Source of the DNA: JASSUD01 sp031963405
Lineage (GTDB): Bacteria > Pseudomonadota > Gammaproteobacteria > Burkholderiales > Burkholderiaceae
Direction: 5' to 3'
DNA: 64,000 nt
Assembly (NCBI GenBank): GCA_031963405.1
Contig: JASSUJ010000001.1
Location: 1,116,001-1,180,000, forward strand
Below the pieces are notes generated by a model. That model worked only from the letters and a program-made list of their open reading frames with translations. It did no database searches and was not told the DNA's origin. The position numbers were made by a program, and so were the translations under genes. Positions 40,598 to 49,891 of this stretch are shown here, in pieces (the first letter of the stretch is position 1; every line of letters begins with the position of its first letter).

Positions 40598-41533
40598 TTA
40601 ACCAAACCAGACTGAGCAAGTTAGCATTAATAGCAAGGCCATCCATAAAACGACAGCGCGCCAGACTAAACCCACGCCTAATTGCAGGGCACGCGACGTA
40701 TATTCTTCGCTGGCAGAGGCAGGCACTAGCTGAATCTCTTCGGTGAGCGCTTCTAAGCTCGATGGTTCGGGCAATGGTCCCATTAACTGCATGCCAAGCG
40801 CGCCGCCACCAGCTGCTAACAACACACCATCATTAGCATCTGGCCATTGCTGTGCGTCACTACGCCACGCGTGAATGGTTTCTTCAAAGTTGCCAACAAT
40901 CGCAAAACCAAAGGCGGTTAAGCGCACGGGTATCCAGTCAAGCACAAAAAAAGCTTTACGCGCAAACTCGCTAAAAAAGGAATGCGGCTTTACCCCATCC
41001 GCTTGCGGATAAGCCAAATATTCAGCGACGCGATATAACACAGCACCAGCCGGCCCAATTGGCATCAAAAACCAAAAGAAAACACCGAAAACGCGTCGAT
41101 GCGCGGCAATCACTGCATGTATTAAAGCATGCCGAACAATTTCGCTAACTGGCATCTCAGTGGTGTCAAGCTGAGTCCAGGTGTGCAGCACTTCACGGGC
41201 GCGGGCGACATCTTGTTGATTGAGTGCTTTTTGGATAGAGGTGAAACTATGGCTAAACTGTCTAAAGCCAAGCGTGCCATAGACAACAGCTATATTCCAA
41301 AGAAATGCTAAGAAGAAATTGACTCGATATAAGGCGTAGTAAATCAAACCCGCCGCCAAAGTCCAAGGCAAAACCACACTCAACCAAGTTAACGCGCTAT
41401 GCCGACGCCCGCTTACGCCATAGTCGGCAACGCTCGCCACATGCTGCTTTAAAAGCGCATTAATACGATATTGAGGGGATAAAGCACGTATCTGTTCAAA
41501 GATAAGTGCAAACAATACGGAGAAAAAAGTCAT
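40598..41533 (-). CDS. CobD/CbiB-family (AmpE-like) inner-membrane protein
   Basis: This 311-residue membrane protein starts at ATG 41533 (MTFFSVLFALIFEQIRALS), the N-terminus expected for the Burkholderia CobD/CbiB proteins encoded beside rsgA. The longer frame to 41578 has no support. It has several hydrophobic segments, FGVFFWFLMPIGPAGAVLYR, and FVLDWIPVRLTAFGFAIVGNFE in two overlapping runs, which are CobD/CbiB-like. The name does not prove a cobalamin role: no other cobalamin gene is in the window. Confidence 0.75.
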   Translation of the reverse strand: MTFFSVLFALIFEQIRALSPQYRINALLKQHVASVADYGVSGRRHSALTWLSVVLPWTLAAGLIYYALYRVNFFLAFLWNIAVVYGTLGFRQFSHSFTSIQKALNQQDVARAREVLHTWTQLDTTEMPVSEIVRHALIHAVIAAHRRVFGVFFWFLMPIGPAGAVLYRVAEYLAYPQADGVKPHSFFSEFARKAFFVLDWIPVRLTAFGFAIVGNFEETIHAWRSDAQQWPDANDGVLLAAGGGALGMQLMGPLPEPSSLEALTEEIQLVPASASEEYTSRALQLGVGLVWRAVVLWMALLLMLTCSVWFG

Positions 41534-41619
41534 GCGAAAAAACCTCGCGTTTGGCGTCAATGGAGTTTGCTTTAACAACCATTATCTAAGAACTAGCTCA
41601 TCAGTCAAGATCAAAAATT

Positions 41620-41756
41620 AGAACTTATTTCATCAACGTCTAAAAGCTTGCCACGTAGTGTCTAAAAAGTGTGCATAGACGGCCATGAAGATGCCGAATA
41701 CTGTCCCTTATTTAACAAACATGCAATTCACAGTCTTTTAGGCATGAATAGAACCT
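41620..41756. repeat. Degenerate family D palindrome
   Basis: AGAACTTATTTCATCAACGTCTAAAAG ... CAGTCTTTTAGGCATGAATAGAACCT, with AACAAACATGCAATTCACAG as in 59693-59873. This and the next two elements fill the gene-free stretch 41534-42348. Confidence 0.55.
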
Positions 41757-41757
41757 A

Positions 41758-42002
41758 AGAACTATTTACGATCTTTCTAAAAGGTCGTTAGTTGAAGAGA
41801 GGACTGCATTTGGGTAAAACCAGGGAGGAACCAGCATGCACGAAGATTTCTGCACGCTACCGCTGCAGAAGGGAGCTTTGGGGAAGGCAATAAACCGACC
41901 TTAGTACCTATTCACCATCTTCAAAAGGATTGTGTTGGGTAACCGAAAGAAACCCAACACTACAGCCTCAAGGGCAATTTTTTGAGATCGTAAACAGGTT
42001 CT
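41758..42002. repeat. Composite family D repeat
   Basis: It starts AGAACTATTTACGATC with CTAAAAGGTCG, and ends GATCGTAAACAGGTTCT. The inside includes a second short palindrome, TGTTGGGTAACCGAAAGAAACCCAACA (41932-41958). It looks like one element inserted into another. Confidence 0.5.
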
Positions 42003-42099
42003 TAGGAAAGCCGGCCCAAGCCAGGAGTGGCATCATGCCGACCTTTTTAGATTGGGTACTAGTCGTACTGACAGCAAAGGCATTCCTTACCCGCAGGTT

Positions 42100-42242
42100 A
42101 GAACCTGTTCCAAGTCTTCCAAAAGCACCTTCTTCGCGGTCGTGCGGTGCTCGAAATCCTCATGTACTTAAGTACACTCCGGTTTCTGTGCTCTAGACTC
42201 CTCCAAATAAGGGCACTTTTGGAAGACTTGGAACAGGTTTTT
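42100..42242. repeat. Family B palindrome upstream (3' side) of rplS
   Basis: AGAACCTGTTCCAAGTCTTCC ... GGAAGACTTGGAACAGG, with AAAAGCACCTTCTTCGCGG and the pairing GGGCACTTTT. The centre is ATCCTCATGTACTTAAGTAC. One of the best preserved copies. Confidence 0.8.
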
Positions 42243-42283
42243 AGGCAAACCTTTACCCAGGTTTAGCTTTATCCAAAGCAATT

Positions 42284-42312
42284 AGCCAGCGTCAATTTTC
42301 TTTCAGCTGGCT
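42284..42312 (-). terminator. Possible terminator of the rpsP-rimM-trmD-rplS operon
   Basis: AGCCAGC (42284-42290) pairs with GCTGGCT (42306-42312), 37 bases after the rplS stop. No clear T-run follows on the minus strand, so this is tentative. Confidence 0.35.
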
Positions 42313-42348
42313 GCTTTAAACAAATTTAAGCAAGGCTTTGAAGCAGGA

Positions 42349-42726
42349 TTACGCCCGTGCTGCGCGAGGCTCGTGCTTTTCTTTAATACGCGCTGCCTTA
42401 CCAGAGAGGTTACGCTGATAATAGAGCTTGGCACGGCGTACTAAACCACGACGTTTCACCACAATGCTGCTAATCAATGGGGAATAAGTTTGGAAAGTTC
42501 TTTCGACACCTTCGCCCGCTGAAATTTTACGCACGATAAATGAAGAGTTTAAGCTGCGGCTACGTTTAGCGATAACCACACCTTCAAACGCTTGTACGCG
42601 CTTGCGAGTACCTTCCACAACATTCACATTCACGATGACCGTATCACCTGGTGCGAATTTGGGTAAAACTTTGCCAGCGAGCAAGTGCTCGATTTGTTCT
42701 TGTTCGAATTTTTCAATTAGATTCAT
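42349..42726 (-). CDS. rplS: 50S ribosomal protein L19
   Basis: L19 sits at the interface of the two ribosomal subunits. The product has the conserved PKFAPGDTVIVNVNVVEGTRKRVQAFEGVVIAKR in overlapping runs, FIVRKISAGEGVERTF and VVKRRGLVRRAKLYY. Two ATGs are adjacent; the second (42726) is six bases after AGGAG and is preferred. The roughly ten-residue C-terminal extension (EKHEPRAARA) is usual in Burkholderia. It is the last gene of the operon. Confidence 0.96.
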   Translation of the reverse strand: MNLIEKFEQEQIEHLLAGKVLPKFAPGDTVIVNVNVVEGTRKRVQAFEGVVIAKRSRSLNSSFIVRKISAGEGVERTFQTYSPLISSIVVKRRGLVRRAKLYYQRNLSGKAARIKEKHEPRAARA

Positions 42727-42735
42727 CATTAACTC

Positions 42736-43497
42736 CTAAAATTCTGTTTCGCTATGACACGCTAGCCAAGCTCGCTCTGCTTCAGTCAGCTTGCCTTCTT
42801 CACACGCTGTTTGCAGCAAATCTGGTCGTTTTTTCAAAGTGCCTAAAAGTGCTTGTTGACGGCGCCATTTGCTAATCTGCGCATGGTTACCTTCCAGCAG
42901 CACTGCTGGCACCGGCATTCCTTCGTATTCTTGCGGACGGGTGTAGTGCGGGCAATCAAGCAAGCCATCTACAAAACTATCTTGCTCAGCCGATTGTGCA
43001 TGATTAAGTGCACCTGGCAGCTGTCGAATCACCGCGTCCATGAGCGCCATCGCAGGCAACTCACCACCTGATAATACAAAATCGCCAATACTTATTTCTT
43101 CATCGACACAACGCTGAATCACACGCTGATCAATTGCCTCATAGCGCCCGCATATTAAAATCAGACCCGGCTCAGCTGCAAGCCGCATTACACCTGCATG
43201 GGTCAGTACGCTACCTTGCGGCGACATAAGGATGACACGCGGTGCTGCCACACCAACTTCTGCCTGAGCCGCTCGAGCCGCTTGGATCGCCTTCTCTAGC
43301 GGACGCGCTAGCATCACCATGCCAGGGCCACCACCATACGGCCGATCATCCACCGTGCGGTAGTTATCGGTCGTAAAATCACGCGGATTCCAAGTACGGA
43401 GCGTGTAGTGCTTAAGCACAGCTGCGCGACTCGTTATGCCCCAGTCAGTGAGGGCGCCAAACATATCCGGAAAGAGCGTAATGGTATCAAACTGCAC
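42736..43497 (-). CDS. trmD: tRNA (guanine-N1)-methyltransferase TrmD
   Basis: TrmD methylates G37 of tRNAs using SAM and has a trefoil knot. GTG 43497, preceded by GAGGAGGGGCG, gives a 253-residue protein beginning VQFDTITLFPDMF, the normal N-terminus; the frame open to 43605 would add 36 unsupported residues overlapping rimM. Motifs: RPYGGGPGMVM, LICGRYEAIDQRV, DFVLSGGELPAMALMDAV, and HYTRPQEYEG. It lies between rimM and rplS. Confidence 0.95.
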   Translation of the reverse strand: MQFDTITLFPDMFGALTDWGITSRAAVLKHYTLRTWNPRDFTTDNYRTVDDRPYGGGPGMVMLARPLEKAIQAARAAQAEVGVAAPRVILMSPQGSVLTHAGVMRLAAEPGLILICGRYEAIDQRVIQRCVDEEISIGDFVLSGGELPAMALMDAVIRQLPGALNHAQSAEQDSFVDGLLDCPHYTRPQEYEGMPVPAVLLEGNHAQISKWRRQQALLGTLKKRPDLLQTACEEGKLTEAERAWLACHSETEF

Positions 43498-43576
43498 CGC
43501 CCCCTCCTCGTATGGAAATTCAATCAATTGATAGGTTCTAAAGCAGTGCTGCCAACTATTCGTTAGGCAATCTGCT

Positions 43577-44269
43577 TTATATGTCTTCTTCCCAATTGAC
43601 GACAATTTGACGCTTAATTAAGTCGACATCACTAACATGAGCATGAACAAATGGAATGAGCCGCTCAGCCTGAGATTGCGCCCCATCTTTGCCCTGTTTG
43701 CTATAGGCAATTTGCAAAATGGCATGCGCGCTACTATCGAGTAAGCCAGTCACCTGGCCTAACGCAACACCAGCTTCAGTGATGACATCGAGCCCGATCA
43801 AATCGACCCAATAATATTCATCTGCTTGCGGCGCTGGAAAATCTGCGCGGCTCACGTTGATGCGCTGCCCTTTTAAAGCCTCAGCCTCGTCACGACTAGC
43901 GCAACTAGCTAGCTGCGCAACCAAGTTATTGCCGCCGTGCAGCTTTGCTTCGCATACCGTAACGCTTTGGGTTTGCCCGTCTTTAGCCACAAGCTGCCAA
44001 TGCTTTGCATGCAGCAGCGCTCCGTCGCCTTTGGCAATTTGTGCATGGGGATAAATCTTGATCCATCCACGCACGCCATACGCCCCGGCAACGGCGCCCA
44101 CCTCAACCCAATCATTGACTAACGCCGGCGCTGCCGGCGTAGGTAAAGGCTGAGATTCAGCTAAAGACGCTGAGAGAGAGGTAGCTCGCTTCGTCGGCTT
44201 ACGGACGAAAGTACCGAAAGTATCCGAAGAAGCATCCATCGAGGCAGCTCTTAATTCATCCATTGCCAT
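43577..44269 (-). CDS. rimM: Ribosome maturation factor RimM
   Basis: RimM assists assembly of the 30S head through binding S19. The 230-residue protein has an N-terminal extension (with FGTFVRKPTKRA), as I recall from Burkholderia homologues. The RimM core starts VEVGAVAGAYGVRGWIKIY, and the PRC-barrel has DEYYWVDLIGLDVITEAG. It is followed by RLIPFVHAHVSDVD and ends IVVNWEEDI. The exact start is uncertain because several ATGs lie close together without a clear ribosome site. Confidence 0.93.
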   Translation of the reverse strand: MAMDELRAASMDASSDTFGTFVRKPTKRATSLSASLAESQPLPTPAAPALVNDWVEVGAVAGAYGVRGWIKIYPHAQIAKGDGALLHAKHWQLVAKDGQTQSVTVCEAKLHGGNNLVAQLASCASRDEAEALKGQRINVSRADFPAPQADEYYWVDLIGLDVITEAGVALGQVTGLLDSSAHAILQIAYSKQGKDGAQSQAERLIPFVHAHVSDVDLIKRQIVVNWEEDI

Positions 44270-44344
44270 CCATCGCTATGTACTGCGAAGCTGAAAATAT
44301 CTGCAAACGCAGCCTCAAGCTAGGCATGCACTTCATTTATTTAA

Positions 44345-44611
44345 TTAAGCAGCAACGGCAGTCAGATTCTCTGACTTACGCGCTTGTTTGACCAAACGCG
44401 CTACTGTGTCAGAGAGTTGTGCGCCTGTGCTTTGCCAGTAAGTTAAACGGTCTTGCGCAATACGCAGCGTTTCACCTTTGCTCGCAACTGGGTTATAAAA
44501 ACCAAGCTTCTCAATAAAACGTCCATCACGACGATTACGTGAATCAGCTACGACGATAAAGTAGAACGGACGCTTTTTCGCGCCACCGCGTGCCAAGCGG
44601 ATAATAACCAT
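44345..44611 (-). CDS. rpsP: 30S ribosomal protein S16
   Basis: This 88-residue protein has typical S16 sequence: VIIRLARGGAKKRPFYFIVV in pieces, DSRNRRDGRFIEKLGFYNP, and a WQSTGAQLSDTVARL middle. AAGGAA precedes the ATG. It is the first gene of the operon rpsP-rimM-trmD-rplS. Confidence 0.96.
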   Translation of the reverse strand: MVIIRLARGGAKKRPFYFIVVADSRNRRDGRFIEKLGFYNPVASKGETLRIAQDRLTYWQSTGAQLSDTVARLVKQARKSENLTAVAA

Positions 44612-44670
44612 GACTCATTCCTTAAAAAAACCACGTATGCGAGCCCGCTTATTTTTATCTAGCTCTTACC

Positions 44671-44775
44671 TAAGGAAGCGCGGAATAAACCGGGAACGGC
44701 GTCATGCCTCCTTGCCGTACTCTTGTACTGGCAGAAAAGGCATTCCTTACTCTCGATTTATTCAGCACTTCCTTA
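44671..44775. repeat. Family C palindrome upstream of rpsP
   Basis: TAAGGAAGCGCGGAATAAACC is mirrored by GATTTATTCAGCACTTCCTTA, with the core GGCGTCATGCCTCCTTGCCG and GCAGAAAAGGCATTCCTTAC. It lies in the 723-base spacer 44612-45334. The rest of that spacer shows only weak open frames without ribosome sites. Confidence 0.7.
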
Positions 44776-45334
44776 AATTTAGGCTTAAGCGGGATTCGAA
44801 AGCCTTTGATATTGCGTATATTTTGGCGTTGCCATTTAAATGTAGCTTTAAAACTCAGTTTCAAAACTTAGTTTTAAAAATCTAAGCATCGCCCTTGACG
44901 GATAACCCAACAGCCTTTTAGCTAGTGGATAAGCCACAAGTATTTGCCAACGTTATTTGTCAACTTAAATGGCTGTCAAATATCAGAGGCAAAGTCGAAA
45001 CGGGCGATTATAACTGAAACTTCTCTACTTCGAGGGCCTGTTTGAAATTTACTACGCTACTCTCATGCAAAAGGGCATTCGTATAACGGCAAATATGTCG
45101 TCGCTTCCAGTTATTCAGCGCAGGCTAGAGAAAGTCTCCCCAGCGATAACGGGGCAGATAGGGCATCTGGGCGCACTTATGCTGGCGCTTGGCATGGCGC
45201 CCTCAACTGGCTTAGGCAGATTTCCCCCACCGTCGCCCAAAAATTTTAGCCAACGCGAACCCGTTTTAATTGAGGACAGGCTCTAATTATCTATCCAGGT
45301 TTGTTCGCTACCTAAGCTTTTTCAAGGAATCTTG

Positions 45335-46627
45335 ATGCACATTCTCATCCTCGGCAGTGGCGTGATTGGCGTTACAAGTGCCTACTACCTGGCCCGCGCG
45401 GGGCATACGGTCACTGTCGTTGAGCGCCAGCCTGGGCCGGCGCTCGAAACGAGCTTTGCCAACGCAGGACAAATTTCTTCGGGTTATGCCTCGCCCTGGG
45501 CTGCTCCTGGCATTCCGTTAAAAGCGATTAAATGGATATTTGCCAAACACGCGCCGCTGGTACTGCGCCTAGACGGCTCGCTTTTTCAATTGATGTGGCT
45601 TTGGCACCTACTAAAAAATTGCAACGCAAGCTGTTATGCCGTGAATAAAACCAGAATGGTACGGCTTGCCGAATACAGTCGTGATTGTTTGCAGGCTTTA
45701 CGGGATAACACAGGAATTCAATATGAAGGGCGCCAGCAAGGCACTTTGCAAGTTTTTCGCACACAGGCGCAGTTTGAAAACACGGCTAAAGATGCTGCCG
45801 TGCTGAAAGAGACTGGCGTACCGTATACCCTACTCGCCCCGCATGAATTAATACGGGCAGAGCCGGCCTTGGGCAAAGTTGCCTACAAACTAAGCGGGGC
45901 CTTGCATTTACCTAATGACGAAACAGGCGATTGCCACCTATTCACGACGCACCTAGCCCTATTTGCCGAACAACTTGGGGTGAATTTCAAATTTAATACG
46001 CAAATAGATGCACTCACCTACCAAGATGGTCGAATCACTGGCGTGCAATGCGGTGCTCAGCACCTGCGCGCCGACGCTTATGTAGTCGCGCTGAGCGCTT
46101 ATTCCACCCGCTTGTTAGCCGATCTCGTCAAAATCCCGGTTTACCCTGTTAAAGGGTATTCGATTACGGTACCCATTGTGGATACAAACGCAGCGCCCGT
46201 ATCGACCGTACTTGACGAAACTTATAAGATTGCGATTACTCGTTTTGACAAACGTATTCGCGTAGGTGGCATGGCAGATGTCTCTGGCTTTACCCGCACT
46301 GTACGCCCGGCCTGCCTGTCCACCCTAAGCATGTGCGTCAACGATCTCTTTCCAGGCGCTGGCGATATCGCCGCAGCCAGCAGTTGGGTTGGGCTACGCC
46401 CAATGACGCCAGATGGCACACCACTCGTTGGGCCCACTCCCATTCCAAACTTGTTTTTAAATACCGGCCACGGCACTTTGGGTTGGACGATGGCATGTGG
46501 CTCAGCACAGCTACTGGCCGATTTACTCTCAGGCCACTCGCCTGCTATTCAAGCGGATGACTTATCGGTCTTTCGCTACTTGCAACCGCAGTCGACTGCG
46601 GCGCACCGCTCCTATGTGTCGCGGTGA
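45335..46627 (+). CDS. dadA: D-amino acid dehydrogenase small subunit (DadA family)
   Basis: DadA is a membrane-associated FAD enzyme that oxidises D-amino acids to keto acids. The 430-residue protein begins MHILILGSGVIGVTSAYYLA with the Rossmann GxGxxG. It has ASFANAGQ-type sequence (TSFANAGQISSGYASPWAAP), a middle FAD/substrate domain, and the C-terminal LFLNTGHGTLGWTMACGSA. ATG 45335 after AAGGAATCTTG is chosen; a TTG one codon earlier is possible. It converges on etfA, leaving only five bases between the stops. Confidence 0.9.
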   Translation: MHILILGSGVIGVTSAYYLARAGHTVTVVERQPGPALETSFANAGQISSGYASPWAAPGIPLKAIKWIFAKHAPLVLRLDGSLFQLMWLWHLLKNCNASCYAVNKTRMVRLAEYSRDCLQALRDNTGIQYEGRQQGTLQVFRTQAQFENTAKDAAVLKETGVPYTLLAPHELIRAEPALGKVAYKLSGALHLPNDETGDCHLFTTHLALFAEQLGVNFKFNTQIDALTYQDGRITGVQCGAQHLRADAYVVALSAYSTRLLADLVKIPVYPVKGYSITVPIVDTNAAPVSTVLDETYKIAITRFDKRIRVGGMADVSGFTRTVRPACLSTLSMCVNDLFPGAGDIAAASSWVGLRPMTPDGTPLVGPTPIPNLFLNTGHGTLGWTMACGSAQLLADLLSGHSPAIQADDLSVFRYLQPQSTAAHRSYVSR

Positions 46628-46632
46628 TTTGT

Positions 46633-47568
46633 TCAGTCTAAGGCAGCAACGAGCGCTGGCACCAATTCAAACAAATCGCCCACTAAGCCATAGTCAGCTA
46701 CGCCGAAAATCGGGGCATCGGCATCTTTATTGATGGCCACAATGACTTTGGCATCTTTCATCCCGGCCAAATGTTGAATGGCTCCTGAAATGCCTACTGC
46801 CAAATACAGCTGCGGCGCGACAATCTTGCCAGTTTGGCCAATTTGATAATCATTCGGTGCAAAACCTGCATCCACAGCGGCACGTGAGGCGCCCAGTGCT
46901 GCGCCTAATTTGCGAGCTAATGGCTCTAGCAAATTGAGGTAATTGTCGCTTGAACCAAGGCCACGACCGCCTGATACCACTACTTGAGCCGCAGTGAGTT
47001 CTGGGCGATCAAGCGGTGTGAGTTGACGGCTGATAAATTGCGAGCGCCCACTATCTGGCGCCGCCTCGATCATTTCTAGCGTAGCACTGCCGCCTTGCGC
47101 AGCAGCAGCCTCAAAACTTGCTCCGCGCACGGTCAGCACTTTAATTGAGTCACTTGATTGCACTGTCGCAATTGCGTTACCCGCGTAGATTGGCCGCTCA
47201 AAAGTATCTGGGCTAAGCACCGCCGAAATCTCAGAAATTTGCGCTACATCTAACTTGGCAGCAATACGTGGTGCAATATTTTTACCGTACGCTGTGGCCG
47301 CCATTACGATATGCGAATAACGGTGAGCCAGCTTGAGCACCGTGGCACTGATATTCTCAGCTAAACCTTCAGCCAGATGAGGCGCATCCGCCACCAGTAC
47401 TTGTCCAATACCCGCAATCTTGCTTGCTTGTTCCGCCACACCTTGCACCTGATGCCCAGCCACGAGCAAATGGCAGCTCGAGCCAATTTGCTGTGCAGCG
47501 CTAATGGCATTGCGCGTTGCGCCTTTGATTTCTTGATTGTTATGTTCAGCAATAATCAGAATTGTCAT
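46633..47568 (-). CDS. etfA: Electron transfer flavoprotein alpha subunit
   Basis: EtfA binds FAD and, with EtfB, carries electrons from acyl-CoA and related dehydrogenases to ETF-quinone oxidoreductase. ATG 47568 gives 311 residues (MTILIIAEHNNQEIKGAT); the open frame to 47628 is not needed, and GGGAAAG precedes 47568. The C-terminal FAD domain has SGGRGLGSSDNYLN, YQIGQTGKIVAPQLYLAVG, ISGAIQHLAGM and the NKDADAPIF stretch. It follows etfB. Confidence 0.95.
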   Translation of the reverse strand: MTILIIAEHNNQEIKGATRNAISAAQQIGSSCHLLVAGHQVQGVAEQASKIAGIGQVLVADAPHLAEGLAENISATVLKLAHRYSHIVMAATAYGKNIAPRIAAKLDVAQISEISAVLSPDTFERPIYAGNAIATVQSSDSIKVLTVRGASFEAAAAQGGSATLEMIEAAPDSGRSQFISRQLTPLDRPELTAAQVVVSGGRGLGSSDNYLNLLEPLARKLGAALGASRAAVDAGFAPNDYQIGQTGKIVAPQLYLAVGISGAIQHLAGMKDAKVIVAINKDADAPIFGVADYGLVGDLFELVPALVAALD

Positions 47569-47665
47569 TTCTTTCCCAACAGAGTGTCGCGGCCAGCGTC
47601 TTTTTATTGATGGAAGGTCTGCCTGCACTGATCAATATTCAGTGCAGTACAAAAATCCTTCGCTT

Positions 47666-48427
47666 TTATAAAACTTTTGCTTCGTGCTTCAGTTTATCGA
47701 TCAATGTCTTCACATCAGGCACTTGTACACCAGCAGAACGCTTCAGTGGCTCGCTTACTTTCAAAGTCTGCAAGCGTGATTTCACTTCGACCCCTAAACT
47801 TTCTGGGGTGATAGTGGTGAGCGGCTTTTTCTTAGCCTTCATAATATTGGGCAAGGTGATATAACGAGGCTCGTTCAGTCGCAAATCCGTTGTAATCACC
47901 GCTGGCAGCACCAGCGACAAGGTCTCTAAGCCACCATCAATCTCACGGGTGACTTGTGCCTGCTGCTGCCCATTTTCTTCAGTTAACGTGACTTTTGAGG
48001 CAAATGTCGCTTGCGGCCAATCACAAAGCGCCGCAAGCATTTGGCCGGTTTGATTGGCATCATCATCAATCGCCTGCTTACCAAGTATCACCAACTGAGG
48101 CTGCTCTTGATTGACGAGTGCTTTTAAAATTTTGGCCACGGCAAGCGGTTGCAACTCTTCATTGGTTTCCACCAAAATGGCGCGATCTGCCCCAATGGCT
48201 AATGCTGTCCGCAGCGTTTCTTGCGACTGCGCAACGCCGCATGAGACCGCAATAATTTCGCTCACCTTACCTGCCTCTTTTAAGCGCACAGCTTCTTCAA
48301 CTGCGATCTCATCAAAGGGGTTCATCGACATCTTCACATGCGCCAACTCCACCCCTGACCCATCTGACTTAACGCGTACTTTGACGTTGTAATCGACTAC
48401 ACGTTTGACTGGCACTATTACTTTCAT
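47666..48427 (-). CDS. etfB: Electron transfer flavoprotein beta subunit
   Basis: This 253-residue protein starts MKVIVPVKRVVDYNVKVRVK, as ETF beta subunits do. It has MNPFDEIAVEEAVRLKE, KQAIDDDANQTGQMLA, and VTREIDGGLETLSLVLPAVI in the middle, and binds AMP in the family. etfA follows 97 bases downstream on the same strand, giving the usual etfBA order. Confidence 0.95.
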   Translation of the reverse strand: MKVIVPVKRVVDYNVKVRVKSDGSGVELAHVKMSMNPFDEIAVEEAVRLKEAGKVSEIIAVSCGVAQSQETLRTALAIGADRAILVETNEELQPLAVAKILKALVNQEQPQLVILGKQAIDDDANQTGQMLAALCDWPQATFASKVTLTEENGQQQAQVTREIDGGLETLSLVLPAVITTDLRLNEPRYITLPNIMKAKKKPLTTITPESLGVEVKSRLQTLKVSEPLKRSAGVQVPDVKTLIDKLKHEAKVL

Positions 48428-48546
48428 GCGTCACTTCCTTACGAAAAATCCTTTTGGAACCTATCTCTTGCCCTCTCAAAGCGCTTTACTTTGAGAGGGC
48501 AGCGTGCGAGATCTTCATGGCAGTCTAGGGCCCTGATTGGCAACTA

Positions 48547-49341
48547 TTACCAAGCAGCAATCGCAGCACCTTTAAATTGGTCTGCAATATATTGCCTCAC
48601 TTCAGGCGAGTGATACGCTTTGACTAACTTAGCCACCCAAGGTTGATTGAGATCAACCTTGCGCACTGCAATCAAATTCGCATATGGCCCTTGTGCTGCT
48701 TCAATCGCCAGTGCATCACGAGTGGGCACAAGCTGCGCTTGAACAGCAAAATCAGTATTGATCGCTGCCGCATCAACATCATTGAGCACACGCGGCAATT
48801 GGGCTGCATCGAGCTCAATAATTCTCAATTTCTTGGGATTCTCAACAATATCTAACACCGTCACTTGCAATCCAGCCTCAGCGCGTAATTTAAGTAAGCC
48901 TTGTTGTTGCAATAAAAGCAGCGCACGTGCGCCATTAGTTGGGTCGTTCGGCACAGCAATGCGCGCCCCTGACTTCAACTGCTCGAGCGACTTAAGATGT
49001 TTGGCATAAATGCCCATCGGAAAAATCACCGTGTAGCCCACATTCACAAGTGGGTACCCTCGATCTTTTACTTGCGCTTCTAAGTAAGGCAAATGCTGGT
49101 AACTATTGGCATTTAATTCACCAGCTGCTAGTGCTGCATTTGGCTGCACAAAGTCCGCAAACTCAACACTTTGAATCACCAGTCCATCTTTGGCCGCCAC
49201 TTCTTTCACAACTTCCAGCATCTGAGCGTGCGGGCCACTCGTCACCCCCACTTTAATTTTTTCCTCAGCCTGAGAGCTAATTGAAAAAAACGCAACCGCA
49301 CCCACGGTGATTAGCAACTTAAGGTTAGAACGTAATGACAT
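48547..49341 (-). CDS. metQ: Methionine ABC transporter substrate-binding protein (MetQ family)
   Basis: MetQ captures methionine in the periplasm for MetNI. The 264-residue product starts at ATG 49341 after CAGGAG; an in-frame start at 49359 is less likely. It has a signal peptide (LLITVGAVAFFSISSQA) but no lipobox cysteine. The NlpA/MetQ core has KVGVTSGPHAQMLEVVKE, EFADFVQPNAALAAGELNAN and NVGYTVIFPMGIYAKH. Its permease and ATPase genes (51771-53454) lie on the same strand but are now separated from it by the unrelated opposite-strand gene at 49892-51538. Confidence 0.9.
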   Translation of the reverse strand: MSLRSNLKLLITVGAVAFFSISSQAEEKIKVGVTSGPHAQMLEVVKEVAAKDGLVIQSVEFADFVQPNAALAAGELNANSYQHLPYLEAQVKDRGYPLVNVGYTVIFPMGIYAKHLKSLEQLKSGARIAVPNDPTNGARALLLLQQQGLLKLRAEAGLQVTVLDIVENPKKLRIIELDAAQLPRVLNDVDAAAINTDFAVQAQLVPTRDALAIEAAQGPYANLIAVRKVDLNQPWVAKLVKAYHSPEVRQYIADQFKGAAIAAW

Positions 49342-49891
49342 GCAAACTCCTGTATGCAAGGGGTAGAAAATTGAACATTAATAAACTCAACAAGATGAAA
49401 GCAGCCCCATGCATTTTAAAAATTGCATGGCCAACTAAGCTCATAGATTAGATGGCCTATAGCAGAGCTATGTTGCCACGATCAGTTTGCTTAGGCTTCT
49501 TATTTAAAGCGATTAAGGCTCTTATTTATAGCAGCTCTTTTTTCCAAGTCGCAGCAATTTACTTCAGGACTATTGCACGAATAACTCAAGTTTGGGCATG
49601 GAACAAAGATAGGCACTATCTCCTACACATAGCTCGCATAGGTCTGTAGTAGTAGCCGCAATCAAACTATAACCCACTCCTCTTGATTCGGTACATCAGA
49701 GGTAAAATATAAGGCAGGTAGTCATGCTTCGTTAGTGCACAAGCAGCCATTTTTCATCTATCTCTCTTTGTAAAGCTGCTCGTAACACGTTTTTGATCTC
49801 TTGCGGCATTGATGAAATAAGTTCTAATAAATTATCAAGCGCAAGCAATTTCTCTCAACATTGTTAGGTCAACAGGAAAGAGGGTAATAAG

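Noticed and set aside
41930..42196. 88-residue frame in the cobD-rplS spacer
   Set aside because: Runs through three different repeat elements; no coding signature.
45065..45286. 73-residue open frame between rpsP and dadA
   Set aside because: No ribosome site, no recognisable motif, and the stretch is bounded by repeat-like GGGCCTGTTTG and GAGGACAGGCTCT sequence; more likely a degenerate element.
49452..49649. 65-residue open frame upstream of the orphan gene at 49892
   Set aside because: No ribosome site and random-looking composition; the region is probably a spacer with the promoters of metQ and the orphan gene.
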